Of a DNA stretch of 40,683 nucleotides, positions 33,216-40,683 are shown piece by piece. Made by a program: the position numbers and the translations under genes. The notes under the pieces were generated by a model. It was given only the letters and a program-made list of their open reading frames with translations, was not told the origin of the DNA and did not search any database. The stretch's first letter is position 1, and each line of letters begins with the position of its first letter. Source of the DNA: Christensenella sp. UBA7102 (GTDB taxonomy: Bacteria; Bacillota; Clostridia; Christensenellales; UBA1750); NCBI GenBank assembly GCA_002492415.1, contig DKYK01000019.1:1466-42148 (forward strand). The letters run 5' to 3'.

Positions 33216-33940
33216 AGGACCTCAATGCCTCCATAGACGGGAAGGTTGTGCTCCATGACGTGGCGGTGACGGCCAAAGCGGGGCACGTGCTGGCGCTGAT
33301 GGGCAAGACCGGCAGCGGCAAGTCCACCTTTCTGCGCGTCATCAACCGCATGGCGGAGCAGTATGGCGCCGTGGTCAGCGGGCACATCATGCTGGATAAC
33401 AGCTCCATCTTTATGCATGAGCCCAGCGAGCTGCGCAAGCGGGTGGGCATGGTGCTGACCGAGCCCGTGCTCTTTGCGGGGAGCGTGCTGCAGAACATTA
33501 CGGCGGGCCTGCGGATGCAGGGCGTGACCAAGCGTCAGGCGCTGGAGGAATGCGCGGAAGATACGCTGCGGCGCATGGATATTTACAACGACTTTAAGGA
33601 TATGCTCTACCTGGACGCCTACGCGCTGACGCGCTCGCAGGCGCAGCTGACCTGCATCGCGCGGGCGCTGGCCCTTAAACCCGGACTGCTGCTGCTGGAT
33701 GAGCCGACCCGCCTTCTGGATACCATGACCAGCATCAAGGTGGAGGACATGCTCTTTAATCTCAAAAAGGAGTGCACGATGGTGGTGGCGGTGCACACGC
33801 CGCAGATGGCGGGGCGCATCGCCGAGGAGACTGCGATGATGGAGGATGGCACGGTGCTGGAGTGGAGCCGCACCAGCGACCTGTTCTACCATCCGCAGCA
33901 TCTGCACACCGAGCAGTTTGTCAGCGCGAAGTTTGCCTGA
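33194..33940 (+). CDS. PstB-like ABC ATPase with altered Q-loop and signature
   Basis: The 248-residue ATPase has an intact Walker A (GKTGSGKST, 37-45), Walker B (LLLLDEPT, 165-172) and switch His201. PstB family features include the 'MRK...PSELRKRVGMV' stretch near 77-87. However, the Q-loop Gln is replaced (GMVLTEP, T89, where PstB has GMVFQKP). The LSGGQ signature is LTRSQ (145-149), and the D-loop is RLLD where SALD is usual. ATP binding looks possible, but dimer-driven hydrolysis may be weak. The TTG start at 33194 follows GGGAGGAGAG; no ATG fits. PhoU follows. Confidence 0.85.
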   Translation: MPLQLVVKDLNASIDGKVVLHDVAVTAKAGHVLALMGKTGSGKSTFLRVINRMAEQYGAVVSGHIMLDNSSIFMHEPSELRKRVGMVLTEPVLFAGSVLQNITAGLRMQGVTKRQALEECAEDTLRRMDIYNDFKDMLYLDAYALTRSQAQLTCIARALALKPGLLLLDEPTRLLDTMTSIKVEDMLFNLKKECTMVVAVHTPQMAGRIAEETAMMEDGTVLEWSRTSDLFYHPQHLHTEQFVSAKFA

Positions 33941-33962
33941 TAATCAAGCGATAGGAGATACT

Positions 33963-34619
33963 ATGCGAAATATTTACGATCAGGAGATGCGCGATATCCA
34001 TCGCGACAGCATCCATATGTGCAACCTGGCGGCCGAAACCTTTCAGGATGCAATGGAGGCTGTGCGTCGGCGCGACTTTACGCTGGTGGATCGCGTGCAG
34101 GAGAAGGATCAGCTGATCCGCTCAATGCGCATGGCAATCAATGAGCGCGTGATGCGCATGATCGCCACGCAGCATCCTGTGACGGTGGATTTGCGCAGGT
34201 TGTTTTACCTGGTACACACCGCCGACGAGATGGAGCGCATCAGCTATCAGGCCGCCGCCATTGGCCGGGCGATCCTGCGCACCGAGAATGGCAAGGTGCT
34301 GCTGCGCGAGGATATCTACCGCATGAGCGAGCGCACCAGCACCATGCTCGAGCGCGCGCTTACGGGCAGCCTGAGCGACGATGCAGACGCTGTGCGCGAC
34401 GTCATCAAAATGGACGATGAGGTGGACGTGCTCTATGAGCAGATCTACCGCGAGTGCATCACGCGGCAGGGCGATCAGACCTCTCGGGACGAAGACGTGA
34501 TGACGGCGGTGAGCGTGGCGCAATACATCGAGCACGTGGGCGATCATGCAGTCAACTGGGCCAGATGGTGGCTCTATTTTAGCGGCGTTCGGGATTATGA
34601 CGATGAAGTAATCGTATAA
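33963..34619 (+). CDS. phoU: Phosphate signalling protein PhoU
   Basis: The 218-residue all-helical protein has two repeats with the acidic metal-binding motifs of PhoU: VHTADEMERISYQAAAI (about 77-93) and QYIEHVGDHAVNWARW (about 188-203). Length matches the family. PhoU links Pst to the PhoR kinase and shuts down the regulon when phosphate is plentiful. Its position 22 bp after the PstB-like gene supports the phosphate context. AGGAGAT is placed at 33954-33960. The gene ends with a terminator. Confidence 0.94.
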   Translation: MRNIYDQEMRDIHRDSIHMCNLAAETFQDAMEAVRRRDFTLVDRVQEKDQLIRSMRMAINERVMRMIATQHPVTVDLRRLFYLVHTADEMERISYQAAAIGRAILRTENGKVLLREDIYRMSERTSTMLERALTGSLSDDADAVRDVIKMDDEVDVLYEQIYRECITRQGDQTSRDEDVMTAVSVAQYIEHVGDHAVNWARWWLYFSGVRDYDDEVIV

Positions 34620-34639
34620 AAACGGGTGATCGGACAACG

Positions 34640-34688
34640 ACCGGGCAGAGGCGGCAGGAGCAGCCGCTTCGCCCGGTTTTGGTTTTTC
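34640..34688 (+). terminator. Terminator of the Pst-like/phoU operon
   Basis: ACCGGGC / GCCCGGT outer stem and GGCGGC/GCCGC inner stem, followed by TTTGGTTTTT. Confidence 0.87.
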
Positions 34689-34721
34689 GTGCAAAATTTT
34701 GGACATTTTAATCGAAAATGG

Positions 34722-34772
34722 TTGACAAATGAGAGCCGGACATTTAGATTATAAAATGTTAGATGGTTAACA
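34722..34772 (+). promoter_or_regulatory. Promoter and operator-like dyads of the marR gene
   Basis: Consensus TTGACA (34722-34727), 17-bp spacer, TAGATT (34745-34750). A 20-bp dyad ACATTT-N8-AAATGT (34740-34759) covers the -10, and a second TGTTA-N6-TAACA dyad (34757-34772) overlaps its end. This fits binding of a MarR dimer and autoregulation. Confidence 0.7.
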
Positions 34773-34792
34773 TATATGAAGGAGAATGCAGC

Positions 34793-35275
34793 ATGACCAA
34801 AGAACAGGACGATACGCTCAAGTATGGACTGGAATTTACCCGGGTGATCCGCATGTACTACGGGCGCATGCAGGCAAAGCTGGCGGAGGTGGGGCTCTAT
34901 CGCGGGCAGCCGCCCATACTCGGACTGCTCCACCAGCATGACGGCATGAGCCAGAAGGAGATGGCCAGGGCGCTGAACCTGTCGCCCGCCACGATGACTG
35001 TGACGCTCAAGCGCATGGAAAAGGCGGGGCTGGTGCGCCGCGAGATGGATGAGCACGATCAGCGCATTCTGCGCGTACACCTGTCCGAGCAGGGCAAGCA
35101 GATGTGGATCAAGAGCTCCGAGGAACTGCGCAGCGTGACCGAGGAACTGATGGAGGGCATCACGCCGGAGGAGAGGAAGCAGATGCAGGGGTATCTGCGC
35201 CGCATTGCCCGGAACATGGAGCGCGCGGTGGAGAAGCATGGCATGGTGGAGCCGGACGAGCCCTTCATTGACTGA
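34793..35275 (+). CDS. MarR family transcriptional regulator
   Basis: The 160-residue protein has the MarR winged helix-turn-helix: MSQKEMARALNLSPATMTVTLKRMEKAGLVRREMDEHDQR spans the helix-turn-helix and wing, with the usual Asp/Arg in the wing. Helical dimerisation ends flank it. It is monocistronic, apparently autoregulated through dyads over its promoter. There is no efflux or detoxification gene next door, so its targets are unknown. AAGGAG precedes the ATG at 34793, favoured over an upstream in-frame ATG (34763) that lies before this ribosome site. Confidence 0.92.
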   Translation: MTKEQDDTLKYGLEFTRVIRMYYGRMQAKLAEVGLYRGQPPILGLLHQHDGMSQKEMARALNLSPATMTVTLKRMEKAGLVRREMDEHDQRILRVHLSEQGKQMWIKSSEELRSVTEELMEGITPEERKQMQGYLRRIARNMERAVEKHGMVEPDEPFID

Positions 35276-35311
35276 AGGCGTAAAAAAGTTCTGAACAAAT
35301 CCTTTCAGGGC

Positions 35312-35340
35312 TTGAAATATCGGCCGAAGCCCAGTAAAAT
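35312..35340 (+). promoter_or_regulatory. Promoter of tilS-hpt-ftsH
   Basis: TTGAAA (35312-35317), 17-bp spacer, TAAAAT (35335-35340), 35 bp before the tilS start. Confidence 0.7.
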
Positions 35341-35375
35341 AATATACTGATTGATTGCGTTGGGAGGGCGATGCA

Positions 35376-36674
35376 GTGCTCGAAACGGTGAGGGCGCGCG
35401 TGGCCGGGCGCAGCGTGCTGTGCGCGGTGTCAGGCGGCGTTGACTCGGTGGTGCTGCTGCATCTGCTGCGCAGGTGCGGCGTGCGCGTGGTCGCATCTCA
35501 CGTGGAACACGGCATCCGCGCAGAGAACTCGCTGCGCGACTGCGCGTTTGTGGAGGAACTGTGCCGCCAGTGGGGCGTGGAACTGCTCGTGGAGCACATC
35601 GACGTGCCCGGCGAGGCGGCGCGGCAGAGGTGCGGGCTGGAGGAGACGGCCCGCCGCCTGCGCTATGCATTGCTGGAGGCGCAGAGAAAAAGGCTGGGGC
35701 TGGACTGCATTGCCACTGCGCATCACTGCAATGATCAGGCGGAGACGCTGCTGCTGCACCTGGTGCGCGGCGCATCGCCCAAGGGCATGGAAGGCATGGC
35801 GCCTGAAAGCGGCGCGCTCATTCGCCCGCTGCTGTGCTTTACGCGGGCGCAGATCGAGCAATATGCCCGGGAGCAGAAGCTACAGCACGTCTGCGACGAG
35901 ACCAACGCAGATACCGCTTATGCGCGCAACTTTCTGCGGCATGAGGTGCTGCCGCGGCTGGAGAAGCTGAATCCCCGCGTGGTGGAGGCGCTGGGCCGCC
36001 TGGCGAACCTGAGCCGCGCGCAGAATGCCTATATCGAACAGCATGCACGGCAGGCGCTGGAAATGCGCATGCACGGCGCGGCGCTGGACGATGTGCGCGA
36101 CATCCATCCGGGACTGCGCGGCGTGGTGCTGTCCCTCTATCTGCAGGCGCAGGGCGCGCAAAACGTCACGCAGGCGGACACCATGCGCCTGGAGGAGCTG
36201 CTGAATAAGAGGACAGGGCAGAGGGTAAGTTTAGGTAAAGATTTGTATGAGCGCGACACAGAGGGCATCAGAAGGGTTATAATGGAAGTGCGACGGGCAG
36301 CGATCCCGCTGCGGATGGGCGAAAACAATACGCCGTTGGGCTGCTTTGAGCTAAAATGGTCGGATATCCCCTCCAACTTGAATTTGGGCCCCGACGCGCA
36401 GGCATTGGATGCGGAGCGGGCAGGGGAGGCGCTCAACGTGCGCACCCGACAGCCGGGGGACCGCGTACAGTTGTTGGGCAGCACAGGGTCGAAACTACTC
36501 AGCGACGTGCTGACGGATAAAAAGGTGCCGCGCGCACTGCGAGACCGCGTTCCCCTCATCGAGCGAGAGGGACAGATCATCTGGATTGCGGGCATTGCGC
36601 CCTGCGCACCCTGCGCCATCGGGCCGGGGAGCAAGCGGGCGCTGATTATAAAATACATAAGATCGAAGGAGTAG
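35376..36674 (+). CDS. tilS: tRNA(Ile)-lysidine synthase TilS
   Basis: The 432-residue protein has the N-type ATP-pyrophosphatase loop SGGVDS (19-24) and the TilS blocks HVEHGIRAENSLRD and ATAHHCNDQAETLLLHLVRGA. The C-terminal part carries the TilS domain of about 70 residues (LNVRTRQPGDRV near 353-364). It attaches lysine to the wobble C of tRNA-Ile(CAU), so that it reads AUA. The GTG start at 35376 has GGGAGGGC before it. The order tilS-hpt-ftsH is a classic Firmicute arrangement and supports the call; hpt starts 4 bp after the stop. Confidence 0.95.
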   Translation: MLETVRARVAGRSVLCAVSGGVDSVVLLHLLRRCGVRVVASHVEHGIRAENSLRDCAFVEELCRQWGVELLVEHIDVPGEAARQRCGLEETARRLRYALLEAQRKRLGLDCIATAHHCNDQAETLLLHLVRGASPKGMEGMAPESGALIRPLLCFTRAQIEQYAREQKLQHVCDETNADTAYARNFLRHEVLPRLEKLNPRVVEALGRLANLSRAQNAYIEQHARQALEMRMHGAALDDVRDIHPGLRGVVLSLYLQAQGAQNVTQADTMRLEELLNKRTGQRVSLGKDLYERDTEGIRRVIMEVRRAAIPLRMGENNTPLGCFELKWSDIPSNLNLGPDAQALDAERAGEALNVRTRQPGDRVQLLGSTGSKLLSDVLTDKKVPRALRDRVPLIEREGQIIWIAGIAPCAPCAIGPGSKRALIIKYIRSKE

Positions 36675-36678
36675 GAAT

Positions 36679-37224
36679 ATGCAGTATTCAAAGGACGAAA
36701 TCGATCGCGTACTGGTGAGCAACGAGCGCATCCAGGCGCGGCTGGACGAACTGGCAGAGCGCATCAACCAGGACTATGCGGGCAGGGAACTGCTGCTGGT
36801 GTGCATCCTCAAGGGCGCTGTGGCGGTATTTGCCGACATGCTGCGCCGCATCACCATACCGTGCCAGATCGACTTTATGGCCATTTCCAGCTATGGATCT
36901 TCTACCAAATCCTCGGGCGTGGTGCGCATCATGAAGGACTTGGATCACGGCATCGAGGGCAAGGATGTGCTCATCGTGGAGGACATTGTGGACAGCGGTA
37001 TGTCCATGCGCTATCTGCTGGATACGCTCAAGACCCGCAAGCCCGCTTCCGTCCGGCTGCTGACGCTGCTGGATAAGCCGGACCGCCGCCGCGTTGAGCT
37101 TCATGCGGATTATATCGGCTTTACCATTCCAGATGAGTTCGTCATCGGTTACGGACTGGATTATGCGGAGAAGTACCGCAATCTGCCCGACGTATGCGTG
37201 CTCAGTCCCAAAGTCTATATGTAA
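36679..37224 (+). CDS. hpt: Hypoxanthine phosphoribosyltransferase
   Basis: The 181-residue enzyme has the PRPP-binding motif VLIVEDIVDSGMS (97-109). The N-terminal CILKGAVAVFADM stretch and the C-terminal purine-binding segment DEFVIGYGLDYAEKYRNLP also match. It salvages hypoxanthine and guanine to IMP and GMP. It sits between tilS and ftsH, as in Bacillus, with a 4-bp gap from tilS and a 39-bp gap to ftsH. AAGGAG is placed before the ATG. Confidence 0.96.
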   Translation: MQYSKDEIDRVLVSNERIQARLDELAERINQDYAGRELLLVCILKGAVAVFADMLRRITIPCQIDFMAISSYGSSTKSSGVVRIMKDLDHGIEGKDVLIVEDIVDSGMSMRYLLDTLKTRKPASVRLLTLLDKPDRRRVELHADYIGFTIPDEFVIGYGLDYAEKYRNLPDVCVLSPKVYM

Positions 37225-37263
37225 AAAAATCATTCGTCCCATGAAGGGAGGCGTTTTGTTCAA

Positions 37264-39198
37264 GTGCAACAGAAAAAGAGCTTTTTGCGAGGACCGCTGA
37301 TCTGGCTGGTAATTTTGGTGCTGGTGGTACTGATGAGCCAGATGCTGACCCTGCCGCTGGAAACCGAGAACAAGGAGATCAGCTACAGCCAGTTTCTGGA
37401 GTTGGTCAAGGAGGAGCGCATCTCGCAGCTGGTGGTGACGGAGTACGACGCCTATGGCCTGTACAAGGAATCCACCATCGCGCAGAGCAGTTTTCCCGAA
37501 AGATACGACTTTACCCTGCAGATTCCCAACGACGTGGCGAGCTTCCACAATGACCTGCGCCAGGTTGTCGCGGCAAAGACCGGCGTGGATGCCAGCACCG
37601 TCACGGCGTTGGATTACGGCTTTACGCTGACCAACGAACCCGTGCCGGAGCCTGCCTGGTGGGTGGAGTGGATCCCTTTTGCCGTGATCCTGCTGGTATT
37701 CGCGCTGTTTTGGTTCCTGTTCATGCGCCAACAGACGGGCGGCAACAACAAGGTGATGAACTTTGGCAAGGCCCGCGCGCGCGTGATGACGGACGACAAG
37801 AATCGCGTCACCTTTGCGCAGGTGGCTGGCGCGGATGAAGAGAAGGAAGAGCTGCGCGAGATTGTGGAGTTCTTGAAGCATTCCGACCGCTTCATGAAGC
37901 TGGGCGCGCGCATACCCAAGGGCGTGCTGCTCATCGGCCCGCCCGGCACGGGCAAGACGCTGCTGGCCAAGGCCGTGGCGGGAGAGGCGGGCGTGCCCTT
38001 CTTCTCCATCTCCGGCTCGGACTTTGTGGAAATGTTCGTGGGCGTGGGCGCCTCGCGCGTGCGCGACCTGTTTGAGCAGGCCAAGCGCAACGCGCCGGCC
38101 ATCATCTTCATCGACGAGATTGACGCAGTCGGCCGTCAGAGGGGCGCGGGCCTGGGCGGCGGTCATGACGAGCGCGAGCAGACGCTCAATCAGCTGCTGG
38201 TAGAGATGGACGGATTTAGCGCCAATGAGGGCGTGATCGTGCTGGCCGCGACCAACCGTCCTGACATATTGGATCGCGCGCTGCTGCGCCCCGGCCGATT
38301 TGACCGCCAGGTGACGGTCAACTACCCCGACGTCAAGGGCCGTGAGGAAATCCTCAAAGTGCACTCCAAGGGAAAGCCGCTGGCGCCCGAGGTTTCGCTG
38401 GAGACGCTGGCCAAGCGCACGCCCTATATGACGGGCGCGGACCTGGAAAACGTGATGAACGAGGCCGCGATTCTGGCTGCGCGCAAGAATGCCCAAACCA
38501 TCTCCATGGCGGAGCTGGAGGAGGCCATCACGCGTGTGCAGGTGGGCCCCGAGAAGAAGTCCCGCGTCATCACGGAAAAGGACAAGAAGTTGGTGGCCTT
38601 CCACGAGGCGGGTCACGCGGTGCTGGCCTACCTGCTGCCTGGCTGCGACGAGGTGCATGAGGTATCCATCATTCCCCGAGGCGGGGCGGGCGGGTATACC
38701 ATGACCATGCCCAGCGAGGAGAAACACTACATCTCCGGCGCGCGCCTGCGCGATCAGATCGTGGAGCTGCTGGGCGGTCATGTCGCTGAAAAGCTGGTGC
38801 TGGGCGACGTCTCCACCGGTTCAACCTCCGACCTGTCACGCGCGAGCGAGCTGGCGCGCAGCATGGTCACGGAGTACGGCATGAGCGACGAGATCGGCCC
38901 GATTTACTTGGGCGGGGACCAGGAGGTCTTTGTGGGACGTGACTTTGGGCATGCGCGCAACTATTCCGAGGAGCTGGCGGCGAAAGTGGATGAGCAGATG
39001 AGTGGGATTCTGCGCACCGCGCTGGATCGCGCCACGCAGCTGCTGAGCGACAACCGGGAAAAGCTGGATCGCATCGCCGGCGAGCTGATGGAGCGCGAGA
39101 AGCTGGACAGGGACGAGTTCGTGACGCTGATGCAGGGCGGCACGCTGGTCTCCGGCGCAGACAACGGCAATCCCATCGAGAGTATACTCAACGCATAG
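37264..39198 (+). CDS. ftsH: ATP-dependent membrane zinc protease FtsH
   Basis: The 644-residue protease has an N-terminal membrane helix (12-29), an extracellular domain of about 105 residues, and a second helix (137-154). The AAA domain follows, with Walker A GPPGTGKT (225-232), Walker B IFIDE (281-285) and the second-region-of-homology NRPDILDRALLRPGR. The M41 protease domain has HEAGH (447-451). It degrades misfolded membrane proteins and short-lived regulators. The start is GTG at 37264. The GGGAGG site lies about 12 bp upstream, slightly far, but no better start exists in this frame. Confidence 0.96.
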   Translation: MQQKKSFLRGPLIWLVILVLVVLMSQMLTLPLETENKEISYSQFLELVKEERISQLVVTEYDAYGLYKESTIAQSSFPERYDFTLQIPNDVASFHNDLRQVVAAKTGVDASTVTALDYGFTLTNEPVPEPAWWVEWIPFAVILLVFALFWFLFMRQQTGGNNKVMNFGKARARVMTDDKNRVTFAQVAGADEEKEELREIVEFLKHSDRFMKLGARIPKGVLLIGPPGTGKTLLAKAVAGEAGVPFFSISGSDFVEMFVGVGASRVRDLFEQAKRNAPAIIFIDEIDAVGRQRGAGLGGGHDEREQTLNQLLVEMDGFSANEGVIVLAATNRPDILDRALLRPGRFDRQVTVNYPDVKGREEILKVHSKGKPLAPEVSLETLAKRTPYMTGADLENVMNEAAILAARKNAQTISMAELEEAITRVQVGPEKKSRVITEKDKKLVAFHEAGHAVLAYLLPGCDEVHEVSIIPRGGAGGYTMTMPSEEKHYISGARLRDQIVELLGGHVAEKLVLGDVSTGSTSDLSRASELARSMVTEYGMSDEIGPIYLGGDQEVFVGRDFGHARNYSEELAAKVDEQMSGILRTALDRATQLLSDNREKLDRIAGELMEREKLDRDEFVTLMQGGTLVSGADNGNPIESILNA

Positions 39199-39205
39199 CC
39201 CCATC

Positions 39206-39242
39206 AAAAGCGCACGTTTCCGGGCGGAAGCGTGCGCTTTTT
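39206..39242 (+). terminator. Terminator of tilS-hpt-ftsH
   Basis: AAAAGCGCACG / CGTGCGCTTTT stem with inner TTCC/GGAA, followed by TTTTT. The remaining 110 bp before the next gene show no clear promoter. Confidence 0.93.
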
Positions 39243-39354
39243 ACATGAAATGCGCTGCAATAACCGAACAGTGGGTAAACTTTGCGCGAACAGCAGGAAA
39301 AACGGCGCATTGTGGCAAATTTTATATAGATTGAGTAGATGCGGAGGAAGCGAT

Positions 39355-40212
39355 ATGCTGGACTTGCACATCCATACGACAGCCTCGGATGGCACCTATA
39401 CGCCGGAACAGGTGGTGCGCCAGGCTGAGAGAAAGGGATTTTCACCCATCGCCATCACCGACCATGATACGATGGACGGGGTTGATGAGGCGCTGCGGGC
39501 GGGAAGGCAATACGGCGTAGAGGTGATTCCGGGCGTGGAGATCAGCGCTGGTGTGGAGCTGGAGGTGCACATACTGGGCTACGGCATGCTGCCTGATCAC
39601 CCCGTGATGGTAGAGATGATGGAGGATATGCGCGCCGCACGGATCGAGCGCATGGTGCGTATGATCGAGAACCTGCAGCGCATGGGCGTGCCCATCACGC
39701 AGCAGGAAGTGGAGGCTGAGGCGGAAGGCGCCATCGGGCGTCCGCATATTGCGCGGGTGATGATTGCGCACGGCGTCGTGCCGGATGTGCGCACGGCCTT
39801 CCGAGAATACATCGGCGTGGGCGCGCCTGCGTATGCCGAGCGGCGCAAGATGACCTCAGAAGAGGTCATCCGCAACATTCGTGCAGCCGGAGGCGTGCCG
39901 GTGCTGGCGCACGGTGGTCTGCTGAAGCTGACGCAGGTGGAGCTCAACGGATGGATTGACGCGATGGTGCGCGTCGGGCTGATGGGCCTGGAATGCTATC
40001 ACAACGCGCACACGCCGGCAATGGAGCGATTTTTGCGCGGCGCGGCGGAGAAGCGCGGCCTGCTGGTAACGGGCGGCAGCGATTTTCACGGCGAAACGCG
40101 CAAGGATGTGCAGCTGGGCACGGGACTGGCCCGGTGGACCGACCCGCAGGCGTGCTGCGGCAGGCTGCTGCGCGCCATCCAGAGCGCGCAGGACTCCGCA
40201 GCGGCCACGTAA
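39355..40212 (+). CDS. PHP-domain phosphoesterase (RNase AM/YciV-like)
   Basis: The 285-residue protein has the metal-binding PHP motifs HIHT (5-8), SDG (11-13), ITDHD (34-38), GVEIS (60-64) and the C-terminal GGSDFHG. The length and pattern are those of the TrpH/YciV group, which in E. coli is a 5'-3' exonuclease active on RNA and 3',5'-bisphosphates. A central insertion with IGRPHIARVMIAHG (about 127-140) is also typical. The ATG at 39355 has CGGAGGAAG upstream; the open frame before it lacks a ribosome site. It is probably transcribed alone. Confidence 0.93.
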   Translation: MLDLHIHTTASDGTYTPEQVVRQAERKGFSPIAITDHDTMDGVDEALRAGRQYGVEVIPGVEISAGVELEVHILGYGMLPDHPVMVEMMEDMRAARIERMVRMIENLQRMGVPITQQEVEAEAEGAIGRPHIARVMIAHGVVPDVRTAFREYIGVGAPAYAERRKMTSEEVIRNIRAAGGVPVLAHGGLLKLTQVELNGWIDAMVRVGLMGLECYHNAHTPAMERFLRGAAEKRGLLVTGGSDFHGETRKDVQLGTGLARWTDPQACCGRLLRAIQSAQDSAAAT

Positions 40213-40230
40213 AGCCGCCGCCGGGCTGAT

Positions 40231-40260
40231 TTGCATGAAAACGATGGAATATGTTATAAT
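40231..40260 (+). promoter_or_regulatory. Promoter of the last gene
   Basis: TTGCAT (40231-40236), 18-bp spacer, TATAAT (40255-40260), 62 bp before the ATG at 40322. Confidence 0.75.
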
Positions 40261-40321
40261 GAACCGTCGCAGACGAACGGGCGGGTGCCCGATTCTTAGG
40301 ATAGATGGAGCGTAGGAGAAT

Positions 40322-40683
40322 ATGACGCAGAGAAGAACACCGAACGATGACGTGGGAAAGCAGCATCCCGCGCAGGATCGGCGCGTGATTCAGGATCGGC
40401 CGCTGGGCGAGCCGCGCAGGTTTGCGGACCGCCCGGAGGAGAGGCAAACCCCGCGCCGCGGTGCGCCGCAGCAGTACCCGGGCGATGGCGCGCCATCCAA
40501 TCCAGGCGAGAAAGGACAGGCGCAGCGACCGATGGGCGGTCGTCCGCAGCCGCAGCGCGGAGAGAGAGCCCGCCAGGCGGAGCATGCCGCACCGGCGCGT
40601 CCCAGTACGGCCGGGCAGGAGCGCGCAGCCGCGCGTCGGGCCGGTGTGCCGCAGCAAAACAACCCGTACCGCGCGGGCGGCGC
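40322..40683 (+). CDS. Proline/arginine/glutamine-rich protein, 3' end missing
   Basis: The frame is open from the ATG at 40322 to the end of the window, with no stop in 120 codons. TAGGAGAAT gives a good ribosome site, and a promoter lies upstream. The visible part is low complexity: rich in Pro, Arg, Gln, Gly and Ala, with no hydrophobic stretch, so it is a disordered cytoplasmic N-terminus. Such leaders precede the membrane helix of, for example, LCP cell-wall ligases, penicillin-binding proteins or FtsK-type translocases in Clostridia, but nothing here decides among them. The minus-strand frames in the same stretch are shadows of its GC-rich codons. Confidence 0.75.
   Translation, partial: MTQRRTPNDDVGKQHPAQDRRVIQDRPLGEPRRFADRPEERQTPRRGAPQQYPGDGAPSNPGEKGQAQRPMGGRPQPQRGERARQAEHAAPARPSTAGQERAAARRAGVPQQNNPYRAGG

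Noticed and set aside
36688..38781. Minus-strand open frame of 697 codons opposite hpt and ftsH
   Set aside because: Both sense genes are unmistakable; the composition of the antisense product is a shadow of theirs.

Overview
The window is GC-rich, tightly packed chromosomal DNA from an endospore-forming, anaerobic, Clostridia-type member of the Bacillota. Three things support this. There is a spoIIGA-sigE-sigG-ylmC sporulation cluster. Expression is controlled by classic Firmicute leaders: two T-boxes, a THF riboswitch and many intrinsic terminators. Energy metabolism looks anaerobic, with a Na+-pumping decarboxylase and an iron-sulfur L-serine dehydratase. High-GC Clostridia such as Christensenellales or Oscillospirales would fit, but this is inference and the genus cannot be read from the sequence.

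Layout. 1-2.2 kb: end of a biotin-dependent Na+-pumping decarboxylase operon (beta subunit, then carboxyltransferase alpha subunit without a biotin domain). 2.2-3.8 kb: tRNA-Thr(GGT) and a DUF1015 protein on the minus strand. 3.9-6.9 kb: a divergent SSF-like transporter coupled to the two-subunit serine dehydratase. 6.9-7.7 kb: THF riboswitch and folT. 7.8-11.7 kb, minus strand: DEAD-box helicase, beta-propeller lipoprotein and TSCPD protein. 11.8-14.6 kb: DUF5685/DnaJ pair and an alanyl-tRNA editing protein. 14.7-16.1 kb, minus strand: trpS behind a T-box. 16.2-19.4 kb: YwlG family protein, an unknown protein, then a T-box that controls an acyl-CoA synthetase. 19.5-21.3 kb: glycolipid glycosyltransferase and PlsY-like acyltransferase. 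21.4-25.2 kb: BlaI repressor, giant BlaR1-like M56 protease and a broken gene remnant. 25.4-28.1 kb: sporulation sigma-factor cluster. 28.2-28.4 kb: an unassigned intergenic segment with many complementary blocks. 28.5-34.6 kb: nrdR, a PhoP/PhoR-type two-component system, and a Pst-like ABC system with PhoU but no PstS. 34.8-39.2 kb: MarR regulator, tilS-hpt-ftsH. 39.3 kb to end: a PHP phosphoesterase and the start of a proline/arginine-rich protein that runs off the window.

Most notable points. (1) A complete T-box leader sits in front of a CoA ligase instead of an aminoacyl-tRNA synthetase or amino-acid biosynthesis gene. Its probable specifier stretch contains two adjacent valine codons, which suggests valine synthesis from salvaged isobutyrate. 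(2) The Pst-like ATPase has lost the Q-loop glutamine and the LSGGQ signature, and no phosphate-binding protein gene is present. The cluster may be a sensor for the adjacent kinase and PhoU more than a transporter. (3) The 28.23-28.37 kb gap can fold into a nested and pseudoknotted RNA with no name I recognise. (4) The BlaR1-like protein carries a roughly 720-residue exported region in place of the penicillin-binding sensor domain, and its promoter carries two near-identical operator-like repeats.
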